The notes under the pieces are model-generated. The model was not told where the DNA came from and ran no database searches. It saw nothing but the letters and a program-made list of their open reading frames with translations. The translations under genes and the position numbers were made by a program. Shown one piece after another: positions 17,581 to 27,358 of a DNA stretch of 64,000 nucleotides. This DNA is from CAVQRC01 sp963715045 (GTDB lineage Bacteria; Planctomycetota; Planctomycetia; Pirellulales; Lacipirellulaceae), in assembly GCA_963715045.1 (NCBI GenBank), contig CAVQRC010000008.1, forward strand, positions 186,001-250,000, in the 5' to 3' direction. How positions within the stretch are numbered: position 1 is the stretch's first letter; each line of letters begins with the position of its first letter.

Positions 17581-18188
17581 GGGGTCGGGCCGATTTCGTG
17601 TGTCCGGTTCCGACCGCCAACTGCGATTTGCTCTACGGGAGAGTCGAAAGAAAAAAAAACGGCCCTCTTCGTCCGGGGCAGTAGACAAGAGGGCCGTCGT
17701 TGCTGCCGCGTTCTCACGCGGAGCCAATGTAAGTATCGACCGGTCGAGCGGGAAACTTTGGGAATCTGGTGAAAAAGAAATGTTTTCCGCTTCGATACCT
17801 TGAGCGATTGGCTGACTAGGGGCTAGTCAGCCGTCACGCGAGACCGCCGATGACGGCGGTCTCGCGGTTGACGGCCAAATCGCCCTGCCCACAAGCGCAA
17901 TACGCGGACTGCGTCGTCTCCAGGGCCGTGAGCCGGCACCACCGGTGCGATGGTTCCGACCCCGATCTTTGCACCCAGGCTCGATCGCGCTAGTCCGCAC
18001 AACCGCTGAGGTCGAAGCCGCGGCAGGCGGCGATTCAGAGCCCTTGGGGCCACCCCGGGTCCTCGACGCAAACTACAGCTTGCGTATTGTTTTCGGCCTG
18101 CAGCCCAGGATCGGGCTGAGGATTCGTACGACCTCCGCGGCCAACCAGCGTTCCGTACGGTGGCAGACCGGCGAGACCAGGCACCAAG
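17581..18188. other. Intergenic region with three strong hairpins
   Basis: There is no gene in these 600 bases. A stem at 17660-17697 (ACGGCCCTCTT/AAGAGGGCCGT) is preceded by nine A, making it a good minus-strand terminator but only a weak plus-strand one. Stems at 17810-17832 (GGCTGACTA/TAGTCAGCC) and 17837-17866 (13 bp, CGCGAGACCGCCG/CGGCGGTCTCGCG) follow back to back. Confidence 0.6.
17651..17697 (-). terminator. Terminator-like hairpin, oriented to the minus strand
   Basis: An 11-bp perfect stem is followed on the minus strand by a run of nine T. No minus-strand gene ends here; the enolase gene ends 70 bases away on the other strand. It may block antisense transcription into the enolase gene. 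Confidence 0.5.
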
Positions 18189-20641
18189 TTGAGTCGACTC
18201 AATACCATCATCCGGCTGGCAGCCTGCCTGGCGTTCCTGGGGGTCGGCGCCCTGTTACTGACCGACGCGCTGGGCCTGATTCCCAGCACGGCCTCGATCG
18301 TTCGCCGGCAACGCGTGGCCCTGTGTGAATCGCTCGCGATGTTCCTGCCCGGATCTCCCGAGAATGCCGACTTCGACCCCGTCGAAGGCCGTCTGGCTGC
18401 CCTCGTCCGATCCAATCCGGAAATCGAGTCCATCGGGATTCGCGACGCGGCCGGTCGTCTGATCGTGGACATCAATCAGCATCAGGCCCGCTGGAACCAC
18501 AGTGAAGGATCTGGCGTCAGTGTGGAATACACCCCCGTCGAGGATCCCCGGGGACCCCTGCGAATCGAGGTGTGGTTCAGCGACGCGGCCGTCGCGAGCG
18601 TGTTCGGCCAGTATTCGACCATCCCCTTCGAAGTGATGCTGCTGGCCGGAGTCGGTCTCGTTCGTGCTGTTTTTTCCGTTCCTGCGTCGCGTCCTCGAAG
18701 AGTTCGATCCGGCCAAGATCCTGCCCAGTCGCGTTCGCTGTGCACTCGATTCGCTCGCCGAAGGGCTCCTGCTGTTGGACAATGAGCGGCGGATCGTGCT
18801 GGCGAACAAAGCATTCGCCGAACTCGTCAGTCGCCCTCGTGAGGCGTTGAGCGGGCAGCGGGCCGACGATCTTACCGTGGGTCGAGCCGACGACCGGCGA
18901 GCGGTTGAAGACGTTCCCCTGGCACCAGGTCCTCCGCGAGCAGACGTCGGTCCTCGGGGAAACGCTGGGGATGATCGTGGCGAACAACGAACGCCGCGTA
19001 TTTCTCGTCAACTCGGCTCCGATTGTCGATGAGCAGGGCATCCATCGGGGCGTGCTGGTGAGTGTCGACGACGTCACGGTGATGGAATCCAAGAAGCAAG
19101 AACTCTCGAGCATGGTCTCGTCGCTGCAGAAATCGCAGCAGGAAGTGCAGGAGCAGAACCGCGAACTGCAATGTCTTGCCAATCGCGACTCGCTGACCGG
19201 ATGCCTGAACCGGCGGTCGTTTTTCGAAGAGTTTCAGCTGCAATGGGTCGACGCGGAACGATTCAATCGCGCCTTGAGCGTGATCATGATCGACGTCGAC
19301 AACTTCAAGCACGTCAACGACCAGTACGGCCATGCCGCCGGCGACGAAGTGTTGCAGGAATTCGGGATTCTGCTGCGGAAGACGGCTCCCCGCGGTTCGC
19401 TGGTCGCCCGGTACGGTGGCGAGGAGTTCAGCATCGCGCTGGCGGGCTGTGACATTGCGGACGCGTTCGAGCATGCCGAGCACATCCGCGACGCGATCGC
19501 CGAGCACGCCTTCGGGACGCTCCGGGTCACGGCCAGCATGGGTGTCTCGTCGCGGAGCCAGGGAGGCCGGGATACGCAGCAGCTGCTCGAGCAGGCCGAC
19601 AAGTCGCTGTACGTGGCCAAACGCTCCGGCAGGAACCTCGTGGTGTCCTGGAACCAGGTGGCGGACGGTGAATCGGTGCATTGCCGCCGAGGCGATCTGG
19701 TACCGGGCGACGAGGAGGATCAGCGGCCGGGTGACGGCATTCCGTTCACGGCGGTGACGGCTCTGCTCTCGACGCTGGCCTATCGGGACGTTAACACGGC
19801 GTCGCATAGTCTTCGCGTCGCGGATCTGTGCGCGATGGTCGCCCGCAAGCTGATGTCGGTTCGTGACGCGTATCTGCTCGAGGTCGCAGCGCTGCTGCAC
19901 GACATCGGCAAGGTCGGCGTACCCGACGCGATTCTGTTGAAGCCGCGGAAGTTGTCTACCGAAGAGTGGCGAACCATGCGGCGACACGGCCGCATCGGCA
20001 TCGAGATCGTGCGCTCGTCGTTCGCCAACGAAAATCTCACCAACCTGATTCGGTGGCACCATACTGACTCGCGACAGCGCCCCGGCGCAGAAGCGATTCC
20101 GATCGGGGCGAGGATTCTCGCCATCGCCGATGCGTTCGACTCGATGACCAACAACCATGTCTATCGGCAGGCAATGTCGGCGGATCAGGCGTTTGCGGAA
20201 CTGCGGCGGTGCAGCGGCACGCAGTTCGACCCGCGGATCGTCGAGGTATTCATCGATGTCGTGCGGGGCCAGCAAGCGGAGGCCGCGGCCGAATCGGACG
20301 TCGCGCCGGCGCACGTGGTCCTCGCAATCGGCAAAGAGATCGAAACGATCGCCCATGCGGTCGACGAACGAGACCTGGACGGGCTGAGCTCGCTGGCGAT
20401 GCGGCTTGAGGGGACCGCGGCCAAGAACGGGTTGAGCGGGATCAGCGAACTGGCGGCCTCGCTCTGTCGCCAGGTGGAAGATGAGCCCAACCTGCTCCAA
20501 ATCATCGAAACGACGCATGAACTGCTCGACATGTGCCGAGCCATGCAGCACCTGCACGTTCACCATGAGGATCCGGCAAGTGAGCCGATCTTCCACTCCG
20601 CGAAGGAAGACGAACCAGAGCCGCCCCGGACAACGGGTTGA
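18189..20641 (+). CDS. Membrane GGDEF protein with PAS, degenerate HD-GYP and HPt-like domains, two frameshifts
   Basis: Three successive frames join into about 816 residues when one T is removed at 18661-18662 and one at 18872-18873. Order: TM helix (10-32), extracytoplasmic sensor, second TM (LLAGVGLV then VLFFPFLRR), PAS (GLLLLDNERRIVLANKAF), coiled coil, GGDEF with an intact active-site loop (VARYGGEEFSIAL) and DSLTGCLNRRSFFEEF, then an HD domain (LLHDIGKVGVPDAIL). The GYP motif is absent (WHHTDSRQRPG), so c-di-GMP hydrolysis is doubtful. The last 100 residues resemble an HPt domain without its His (MRLEGTAAKNGLSG). No RxxD inhibitory site precedes GGEEF. The TTG start is the only one in frame. 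Probably a diguanylate cyclase. Confidence 0.8.
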
Positions 20642-20745
20642 GCAGCGGCTTGCGGCAACTCCGGGGACGCGGACCGCACGCGGACCGCTTGCCGGAACGA
20701 GCTGGATCTCTAAACTGTGCGAAAAGTTTTTTATGGGGTCAGACG

Positions 20746-22074
20746 GTGAGAATCGGGATTATCGGAGGCGGCATCTCGGGGCTGGCGGCGGCGTATTTCT
20801 TACGCCTCCGGCACCACGTGACGCTGTTCGAGGCCCGTTCCCGTCTGGGGGGACACACGCATACCGTGGATGTCCGCGTTGGAAATGAGACGCACGCCGT
20901 CGACACGGGGTTCATCGTCTTCAACACCCGGACGTATCCCGCGTTTATTCGCCTGCTTGCCGAACTGGGCGTGGAATCGCAGCCGACCCAGATGAGCTTC
21001 AGCGTCCGAAACCGAGCTATCGGCCTGGAGTACAGCGGCACGTCCTTGAACGGCCTGTTTGCTCAGCGGCGGAACCTGGTGCGGCCGCGGTTCTGGCGAC
21101 TGTTGCGAGATTTTCCCCGCTTTCGTCGGGGAGCGCTGGAAGCCATCGCCCAGGGAGACGAGACGCTCACCATCGGCGCGTTTCTCGAGCAGCAAGGGTT
21201 GTCGCGGGCGTTTGCGGAGAATTACCTGTTGCCGATCGGATCCGCCATCTGGTCGTGTCCGCGCGAGACGTTCCGCGACTTTCCGATCGTGTTCATCGCC
21301 CGGTTCTTCGACAACCACGGTTTGCTGGGCCTTCACGATCGTCCCCAGTGGCGCGTGATTCAGGGTGGGTCGCGGCAGTATCTTCTCCCGCTGGCTGAAC
21401 AGCTCACCGGTCAGATCGAAACGGGTTGCCCGGTCGAGTGGGTCCATCGTTTCGAGGAGGGCATCGAAGTCGGGACCCCCCACGGTTCGTACCAGTTCGA
21501 CCATTTGATATTCGCCTGTCACAGCGACCAGGCATTGGCCATTCTGGGAAACCAGGCGTCTCCGCTGGAAGGGAGCGTGCTGTCGTGCTTTCCCTACCAG
21601 CGAAACGAGGTTACGTTGCACACCGACACGTCGATCCTGCCGCGGCGTCGGCGGGCGTGGGCGAGTTGGAACTACGATGTCCCGGAAGACGTCGGGGCGC
21701 CCGCGACCGTGACGTACAACATGAACATCCTGCAGGGAATTCGTTCGCGTCACGTATTCTGTGTGACTCTCAACAGTGATCATTTGCTCGACGAGTCGCA
21801 AATCTATGGCCGCTTCGTCTACCATCATCCGATCTACACCGCGCGGCGGACCTGGGCTCAGGATCGCCACGAAGAGTTGATCCATCATCATCACATCTCT
21901 TATTGTGGGGCCTACTGGGGAAACGGGTTCCACGAAGACGGTGTGCAAAGTGCCCTCGCGGTTGCCAACCGCCTTGATCCCGAGACGAAATGGAAAGCTG
22001 CCTGTACGAAGGCTGGGTCCGGCACCGTCGGCATGCCCCGACCGCCCATTGCTTCCGCCAACGGCTTTATCTGA
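20746..22074 (+). CDS. NAD(P)-binding flavin amine-oxidoreductase-like protein (COG2907 type)
   Basis: A GTG start at 20746 places the Rossmann motif IGIIGGGISGLAAAYFL at the N-terminus; the protein has 442 residues. Further family blocks are RLGGHTHTVDV, VDTGFIVFNTRTYPAFIRLL, LPIGSAIWSCP, GGSRQYLLPL and YCGAYWGNGFHEDG near the end. Genes of this type are regularly found with DUF1365 and cyclopropane-fatty-acid synthase, as here. Its 3' end overlaps the DUF1365 gene by 85 bases. The exact reaction is unknown; an oxidative or reductive step on membrane fatty acyl chains is inferred from context. Confidence 0.85.
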   Translation: MRIGIIGGGISGLAAAYFLRLRHHVTLFEARSRLGGHTHTVDVRVGNETHAVDTGFIVFNTRTYPAFIRLLAELGVESQPTQMSFSVRNRAIGLEYSGTSLNGLFAQRRNLVRPRFWRLLRDFPRFRRGALEAIAQGDETLTIGAFLEQQGLSRAFAENYLLPIGSAIWSCPRETFRDFPIVFIARFFDNHGLLGLHDRPQWRVIQGGSRQYLLPLAEQLTGQIETGCPVEWVHRFEEGIEVGTPHGSYQFDHLIFACHSDQALAILGNQASPLEGSVLSCFPYQRNEVTLHTDTSILPRRRRAWASWNYDVPEDVGAPATVTYNMNILQGIRSRHVFCVTLNSDHLLDESQIYGRFVYHHPIYTARRTWAQDRHEELIHHHHISYCGAYWGNGFHEDGVQSALAVANRLDPETKWKAACTKAGSGTVGMPRPPIASANGFI

Positions 22075-22739
22075 CCTACCTCGATCTGGACGAACTCGAT
22101 GTGGTGTTTCGCGGTCGCTGGTTGTGGTCGACGCATCGCGCGGCGGTCGTTCGCTTTCGCAGGGCAGACCACCTCGGTTCCGAAGGCGTGCCCCTGGCCG
22201 AAGCGGTCCGCGAGTTGGTGGCAGCCCACTGCGGTGAGCGACCCACCGGACCGATCCGGATGCTGACGCAGCTTCGTTTTGCCGGTTACGTGATCAACCC
22301 CGTTTCGTTCTATTACTGTTTCGACGACCACGGCGACCGCGTGCGGCAGGTCGTGGCGGAAGTTCACAACACTCCCTGGGGCGAACAACACTGCTACGTG
22401 TTGCCGACGGCAAGATTCAGTGCAGATCCCGAAAGCCGGATCACGAACAAAGAGTTTCATGTGTCCCCGTTCCTGCCGATGGAAACGAAGTATCGCTGGC
22501 GGATGTCGCGGCCGGGGCGTCGATTGAACATCCACCTGGAGAACTACCACCACGCGGAGCGGGTCCTCGATGTGACCCTGGCGCTCGAGCGTCGCGAGAT
22601 TTCCTCGGCGACCCTCGCCCGCGTTTTCACCCGCTACGCCTGGATGCCGCATCGCATCGCGGCCAACATCTACTGGCAGGCGGTCAAACTGTGGTGGAAG
22701 CGCTGCCCGTTTTTTCCGCATCCGGCCCGTCAGAAATGA
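21990..22739 (+). CDS. DUF1365 protein
   Basis: The 249-residue protein starts MESCLYEGWVRHRRHAP, with the typical family start and the blocks YLTYLDLDEL, GYVINPVSFYYCFD, VVAEVHNTPWGEQHCY and KEFHVSPFLPME. DUF1365 proteins are of unknown activity and almost always sit between a COG2907 flavoprotein and a cyclopropane synthase, which is the arrangement here. Several conserved His and Tyr could form an active site. No signal peptide is present, so it is likely cytoplasmic or peripheral at the membrane. Confidence 0.9.
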   Translation: MESCLYEGWVRHRRHAPTAHCFRQRLYLTYLDLDELDVVFRGRWLWSTHRAAVVRFRRADHLGSEGVPLAEAVRELVAAHCGERPTGPIRMLTQLRFAGYVINPVSFYYCFDDHGDRVRQVVAEVHNTPWGEQHCYVLPTARFSADPESRITNKEFHVSPFLPMETKYRWRMSRPGRRLNIHLENYHHAERVLDVTLALERREISSATLARVFTRYAWMPHRIAANIYWQAVKLWWKRCPFFPHPARQK

Positions 22740-22866
22740 AACCTTCGCTCCGCATCATGCGAAAGACCCATTGTCCCTCAAGCTCCATGCGATCCATGAC
22801 TTACGGCGATCGGCGACCGCACGTCCAAGGCGTATCGACCGGCTGATATCTCAAGGGAGATGAGAA

Positions 22867-24237
22867 GTGCCATCCAAACCCGGCTGCGTCAGCAGCGTAT
22901 TCCGGCATCTGGTCCACCGATCGTTAGCACGGCTTCGCGGTGGCCGGCTCACGCTCTGCGAGAACGACAACCAACGCGGCACGCGGACGTGGCACTTCGG
23001 CGACGAGCGGTCGGACCTGCACGCCACGGTTCGCATCGACGACCCGCGATTCTATCGCCGGACGGCGATGGGCGGGGGGCTCGGCGCGGCCCAGTCGTTG
23101 ATCGACGGTGAGTGGACCTGCGACGACCTGGTCAGTCTCGTGCGGATCTTCACCCGCAACCTGGAAGTCGCCGATGGCCTCGATCGGGGGCTGGCGACCC
23201 TCCGCCGTACGGCGGCCCGGCTGGCCCACTGGTCGCGGCGGAACACACCCCTGCGGGCCCGTCAGAATATTCGCCAACATTACGACCTGGGCAACGACTT
23301 CTACGCGATGTTCCTCGATCCGACGATGAATTACTCGTGTGGTATTTTCCCCACCGCCGAGGCCAGTATGGAGCAGGCCTCGATTGCCAAAATGGACCGC
23401 ATCTGTCGCCAGCTGCAGCTCAATTCCCACGATCATCTGCTGGAAATCGGTACCGGTTGGGGAGGGCTGGCCATCCATGCGGCCCGCCATTTCGGCTGCC
23501 GAGTCACGACGACCACGGTTTCCGACGAGCAGTTTCGCTTTGCCCGACAGCGCATTGGCGAGGCCGGTCTGGAAGATCGGATCCAACTGCTCAATCGTGA
23601 CTACCGCGACCTGACGGGCCAGTTTTCCAAGCTGGTCTCGATCGAAATGATTGAAGCGGTCGGGCATCAATTCTTCGATTGCTACTTCCGGAAGTGTGGT
23701 GAACTGCTGCGTGAAGACGGCCTGATGTTACTCCAGGCGATCGTGATCGCCGATGATCGCTACGCAGCGCACATCCGCGGGATCGACTTCATTCGCCGCT
23801 ATATTTTTCCGGGAGGTTGCCTGCCTTCCATTTCGGTCATCAGTCAGGTGGCCGCCACCGCAGCGCGGATGCGGATCGTTCAGCTGGACGATTTCGGCCC
23901 CCATTATGTCCGGACGTTGCAGTGCTGGCGGAGGGCGTTCGAAGGGGAGCGTGAGACCCTCCGCGAGGCCGGCTACGACGAGTCGTTTCTGCGGATGTGG
24001 CACTACTATCTGTGCTATTGCGAGGCGGGCTTTCGCGAACATCAGGTCAACCTGGTGCAGACGCTGCTGGCGCCGGTCGGCTGGCGGGGTGGAGAACCGG
24101 CCCCTTCGCTTTCGCCCCCCACCGACAGCCGTCGCCCGGGGGCTTGGGCTCCGCACTGGACGTCGCCCGGCGGCGTGCCGGCAAGCCGCTCCAGCGTCGA
24201 CCTGACGCGAAACCTCGAGAGCGTCGAGGGTAGCTAG
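22867..24237 (+). CDS. cfa: Cyclopropane-fatty-acyl-phospholipid synthase family methyltransferase
   Basis: The protein has 456 residues from a GTG start placed by AAGGGAG upstream. The N-terminal domain has GGGLGAAQSLIDGEWTCDDL; the methyltransferase domain has QHYDLGNDFYAMFLDPTMNY, the SAM site LEIGTGWGGLAIHAA, SIEMIEAVGHQFF and RYIFPGGCLPS, and near the end YYLCYCEAGFREHQVN. The enzyme moves a methylene group from S-adenosylmethionine onto unsaturated acyl chains of phospholipids. The neighbouring desaturase could supply the double bond. The last 50 residues are Pro/Ser-rich and dispensable-looking. Confidence 0.9.
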   Translation: MPSKPGCVSSVFRHLVHRSLARLRGGRLTLCENDNQRGTRTWHFGDERSDLHATVRIDDPRFYRRTAMGGGLGAAQSLIDGEWTCDDLVSLVRIFTRNLEVADGLDRGLATLRRTAARLAHWSRRNTPLRARQNIRQHYDLGNDFYAMFLDPTMNYSCGIFPTAEASMEQASIAKMDRICRQLQLNSHDHLLEIGTGWGGLAIHAARHFGCRVTTTTVSDEQFRFARQRIGEAGLEDRIQLLNRDYRDLTGQFSKLVSIEMIEAVGHQFFDCYFRKCGELLREDGLMLLQAIVIADDRYAAHIRGIDFIRRYIFPGGCLPSISVISQVAATAARMRIVQLDDFGPHYVRTLQCWRRAFEGERETLREAGYDESFLRMWHYYLCYCEAGFREHQVNLVQTLLAPVGWRGGEPAPSLSPPTDSRRPGAWAPHWTSPGGVPASRSSVDLTRNLESVEGS

Positions 24238-24844
24238 AACCCGCCGCGTTGCTACTGTCTGGTAACTTCCGTGCCACGTGCTGTCGCGTCGCCTGGTGGA
24301 CTAAACCGGCTCGGTCGTGCGGATTGCCGGGTGAGTCGTCGGAAAGCCTGACAGTCACACGAAATGGACGCCTTGCCGACCCCCTTGGCAACCGGCTAAA
24401 TTCCGAACTGACTCGCGATCAGAGCTTCTACCAAACTCGGAAAAAGCGTACGATGTCGACGACACGAGGGAGCACCGCTGGGCAGCGGAAGTGTATTCAA
24501 GCGAGACGGGCCTTCGTTTTTTTACTGGCCCGACCAATCGCGAGGCCGCTGACAGAGATCCTCCCCCGAGGCGGGCGTCGCTCGGAAATATCCGGGGACA
24601 CTCGAAAACTGGGCATAACTTGAAGACAGGGCACTCTCAAACCGGGTAACTCCAGCAGGGAAGTTTCCCGTTCCCGTCGATTCCCTATCAGGCAGATCTG
24701 CGGGATCTGTGGCTCGCGGTTGGTTTACGGCTGCGACATCGGGCTTTTAAAGGCCGTCCGTTTCCCTCCCTCTCAGCAAGAACTGTTACTGGTTCACGAA
24801 CCATAACTGGAACAGATTTCGTTCGATTCAGGATGTAAAAGAAG
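24238..24844. other. Intergenic region before the desaturase gene
   Basis: About 600 bases with no believable gene. A short stem CGGGCC/GGCCCG encloses a T run near 24510-24535. Nothing else specific is visible; the long leader may hold the desaturase promoter and control region. Confidence 0.4.
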
Positions 24845-25822
24845 ATGACCACTCACACCACTTCCGGCAGTAATGCAACGCTTCGCGAGCCGCCTCAACA
24901 GGCAATTCAGCCCCCGCAAAGCACCGAACCCCCTCAGTCTGCCTCACCGGTAGACTCCTCGCAGGACGCCCCCAAGGAGGGTATCGCCTGGATCCGCAGC
25001 ATTCCGTTTCTCGCCCTGCACGTGGCGTGTCTCGCCGTGTTTTTCGTGGGCTGGAACTGGATTGCGGTCTCTCTGGCGTTCGTGTTGTTCGTCATTCGAA
25101 CGTTCGGTATCACCGGTTTCTATCACCGCTATTTCTCGCACAAGGCGTTCAAGACGTCGCGCGCGTTCCAATTCGTGGGTGCCTGCCTGGGCAACGCCGC
25201 GGTCCAGAAGGGTCCGATCTGGTGGGCCGCACACCACCGGGCACATCATCAGCATTCGGATGACGAACACGATGCTCACTCACCGCGGCAATCCGGTTTC
25301 TGGTGGGCCCACATGGGCTGGTTCATGAGTTATCAGCACCATGCCACCCGCGAACGCTACGTCCCCGATTGGCTGAAGTTTCCCGAATTGCGGCTGATCA
25401 ACAAGCTCGATTGGCTCGTGCCTGCGATACTTGCCGTGTCGTTGCTGGTTGCCGGTGAAGTCCTTCGTTACTTCTGGCCTGCGTTGGGGGTCACCGGCTG
25501 GCAGTTCGTCGTGTGGGGCTTCTTTATCTCGACGGTTGCCCTCTATCACAGCACGTTCACGGTCAATTCACTTGCACATCAGATCGGCTGGAAGTCTTAC
25601 AAGACCAAGGACGACAGTCGTAACAATCCCGTTATCGCGATTCTTACCATGGGTGAAGGCTGGCACAACAATCATCATCACTACCAGGCTTCGGCTCGAC
25701 AGGGCTTCCGCTGGTGGGAGATTGATATGACGTATTACATCCTGGTCGTGCTCTCCTGGATGGGGATTGTGTGGGATCTCAAGCCGGTTCCCAAGCACGT
25801 GGTCGCCCAGCGGGGCAAGTAG
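24845..25822 (+). CDS. Acyl-CoA / acyl-lipid delta-9 type fatty-acid desaturase
   Basis: The protein has 325 residues with about four membrane helices and the three His boxes of membrane di-iron desaturases: HRYFSH (near residue 97), HRAHHQHSD (near 132) and HNNHHHY (near 278). A Gln/Pro-rich N-terminal tail of about 40 residues precedes the first helix. It introduces a cis double bond into acyl chains using O2 and an external electron donor. The SD GTAAAAGAAG is weak. Its place just downstream of the cyclopropane synthase cluster suggests that it makes that enzyme's substrate. Confidence 0.92.
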   Translation: MTTHTTSGSNATLREPPQQAIQPPQSTEPPQSASPVDSSQDAPKEGIAWIRSIPFLALHVACLAVFFVGWNWIAVSLAFVLFVIRTFGITGFYHRYFSHKAFKTSRAFQFVGACLGNAAVQKGPIWWAAHHRAHHQHSDDEHDAHSPRQSGFWWAHMGWFMSYQHHATRERYVPDWLKFPELRLINKLDWLVPAILAVSLLVAGEVLRYFWPALGVTGWQFVVWGFFISTVALYHSTFTVNSLAHQIGWKSYKTKDDSRNNPVIAILTMGEGWHNNHHHYQASARQGFRWWEIDMTYYILVVLSWMGIVWDLKPVPKHVVAQRGK

Positions 25823-25891
25823 ACCGGGCCGCGGTTTCGACGCGTGCATTTCGTAAGCGTCTCACGATTTAGCAAATCCAGAACGCTCAGC

Positions 25892-26788
25892 ATGAAGATC
25901 GCGATCACGGGCGCGACGGGACTCGTCGGTTCCGCTCTCAAAACCCTTCTCGAACAGGAGGGTCACGAGGTGTGGTCGATCTCGCGGCGCCCGCCCCAAG
26001 GTCCGCGCGACATCCAATGGGACCCGGCCGCGGGGACGATCGAGGTTGCCAAGCTCGAAGGAACGAACGCGGTCGTGCACCTCGCGGGCGAGAACATCGC
26101 CGAGGGACGGTGGAACGAAGCCAAGAAGAACCGGATCCGCGAGAGCCGCATTCAGGGAACGCATTTCATCGCGACCACGCTGGCGAGTCTGCCGCAACCC
26201 CCGGAGGTGCTCGTGTCGGCCTCGGCGATCGGCTTCTACGGCGAGTGCGGCCAGATGGCCGTCGACGAGCAGGCGTTACCCGGCGACGATTTTCTCGCCG
26301 AAGTGTGCCTCGCCTGGGAGGCTGCCGCAACCCCTGCCGCCGAGGCCGGCATCCGCCTCGTCAAGTTGCGGATCGGCGTTGTCCTGTCGTCTGCCGGGGG
26401 CGCGCTGGCCAAGATGCTGCTGCCCTTCAAGCTGGGGCTGGGTGGAAGGATCGGGCCCGGCAACCAATACATGAGTTGGATCACGCTGCCCGACCTCGTA
26501 CGCGCGATCGAATTCTGTATCGTCACGAAGTCGCTGTCGGGGCCGGTCAACGCGGTGGCTCCCGAGCCCGTCACCAACCTGGAATTCACGAAGAGCCTCG
26601 GCTCCGTGCTGCGGCGGCCAACACTGATGCCTCTTCCTGGTTTCGCGGCACGGCTCGTGATGGGCGAGATGGCCGACGCGCTGCTGTTGACCAGCGCACG
26701 AATTCTCCCCACACGGCTCGTCGAGGCCGGATTTCAGTTCGATTCGACTGAGATCGATGCCGGACTCCGGGCTGTTCTGAAGCGCTGA
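25892..26788 (+). CDS. TIGR01777-family NAD(P)-dependent epimerase (SDR39U1-like)
   Basis: The ATG at 25892 gives 298 residues beginning MKIAITGATGLVGSALKTLL, with the TGATGLVG dinucleotide loop of extended short-chain dehydrogenases. Family blocks include VVHLAGENIAEGRW, SASAIGFYGECG, VKLRIGVVLSSAGGALAKML and GPVNAVAPEPVTNLEF. The catalytic Tyr lies in IGFYG. The substrate of these proteins is not established. The gene follows the desaturase by 70 bases and may be in the same transcript. Confidence 0.9.
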   Translation: MKIAITGATGLVGSALKTLLEQEGHEVWSISRRPPQGPRDIQWDPAAGTIEVAKLEGTNAVVHLAGENIAEGRWNEAKKNRIRESRIQGTHFIATTLASLPQPPEVLVSASAIGFYGECGQMAVDEQALPGDDFLAEVCLAWEAAATPAAEAGIRLVKLRIGVVLSSAGGALAKMLLPFKLGLGGRIGPGNQYMSWITLPDLVRAIEFCIVTKSLSGPVNAVAPEPVTNLEFTKSLGSVLRRPTLMPLPGFAARLVMGEMADALLLTSARILPTRLVEAGFQFDSTEIDAGLRAVLKR

Positions 26789-27358
26789 CCGAGCCTCGGC
26801 CCGCGAAAGCCGGTTCGGGTTGAATTCCCGCCCCCGCCCTCTTGCTCGTAATCGTAATCGTGCTCGTGCTCGTGCTCGTGCTTGTGCTCGTAATCGTAAT
26901 CAGCGTAGCGGTACTCGTTCTCGAACAAGTCGCTGCAGCCAGCGGTGGGTCTGGCAACTGTGTAAAGTAGCCGCCCAGCCGTCACTTGCTTCCATCGAGT
27001 TGCGAGTACGAGTACCGGCAGCTGCGAGCACGAGCACGAGCAGGAGCACGACCCTGAGCAGCGAGCACGGAGCACGAGCAGGGGCAGGACGAATGCCGGC
27101 CGGTACCGCACCAAGCCTGATACGGTTTTTTGGGCTTGGCGGTAGAATGCGCCAGCGGGAGCGTCTGGGCCCGACCGAAGAGTGCTGCGTCCGGGAAACA
27201 GCCCGCCGGACGCTCTGCCCTGATGGTCCGCGAGCGGGCGTAGCCCAGGGGGTGGGGTTCAGCACATCGCCTCGTGCAATCTGCAAAACCCTGAAGAAGC
27301 CGTTGCAATACGTGTCATTTCCACCTTGTTTCCCGGCTCTGGGAGGCCGTGAAACCGG
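26789..27358. repeat. Simple-sequence region with facing 6-bp repeats
   Basis: At about 26840-26905 the strand carries CTCGTAATCGTAATC and repeated GCTCGT units. At about 27025-27090 the complementary theme GAGCAC/ACGAGC is repeated. The two blocks face each other across about 130 bases and could pair imperfectly. Translations of the block give DYDYEHEHEH-type peptides, which are artefacts of the repeat. A stem CCAAGCC/GGCTTGG near 27110-27140 flanks TTTTTT. No gene is visible. Confidence 0.6.

Noticed and set aside
18872..20596. 574-residue minus-strand open frame opposite the GGDEF/HD gene
   Set aside because: It is the complement of conserved GGDEF and HD codons; it has His/Arg-rich composition and no domain.
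26734..27114. Protein with DYDYEHEHEH repeats
   Set aside because: It is a translation of a simple DNA repeat; it has no start signal and no conserved flanks.
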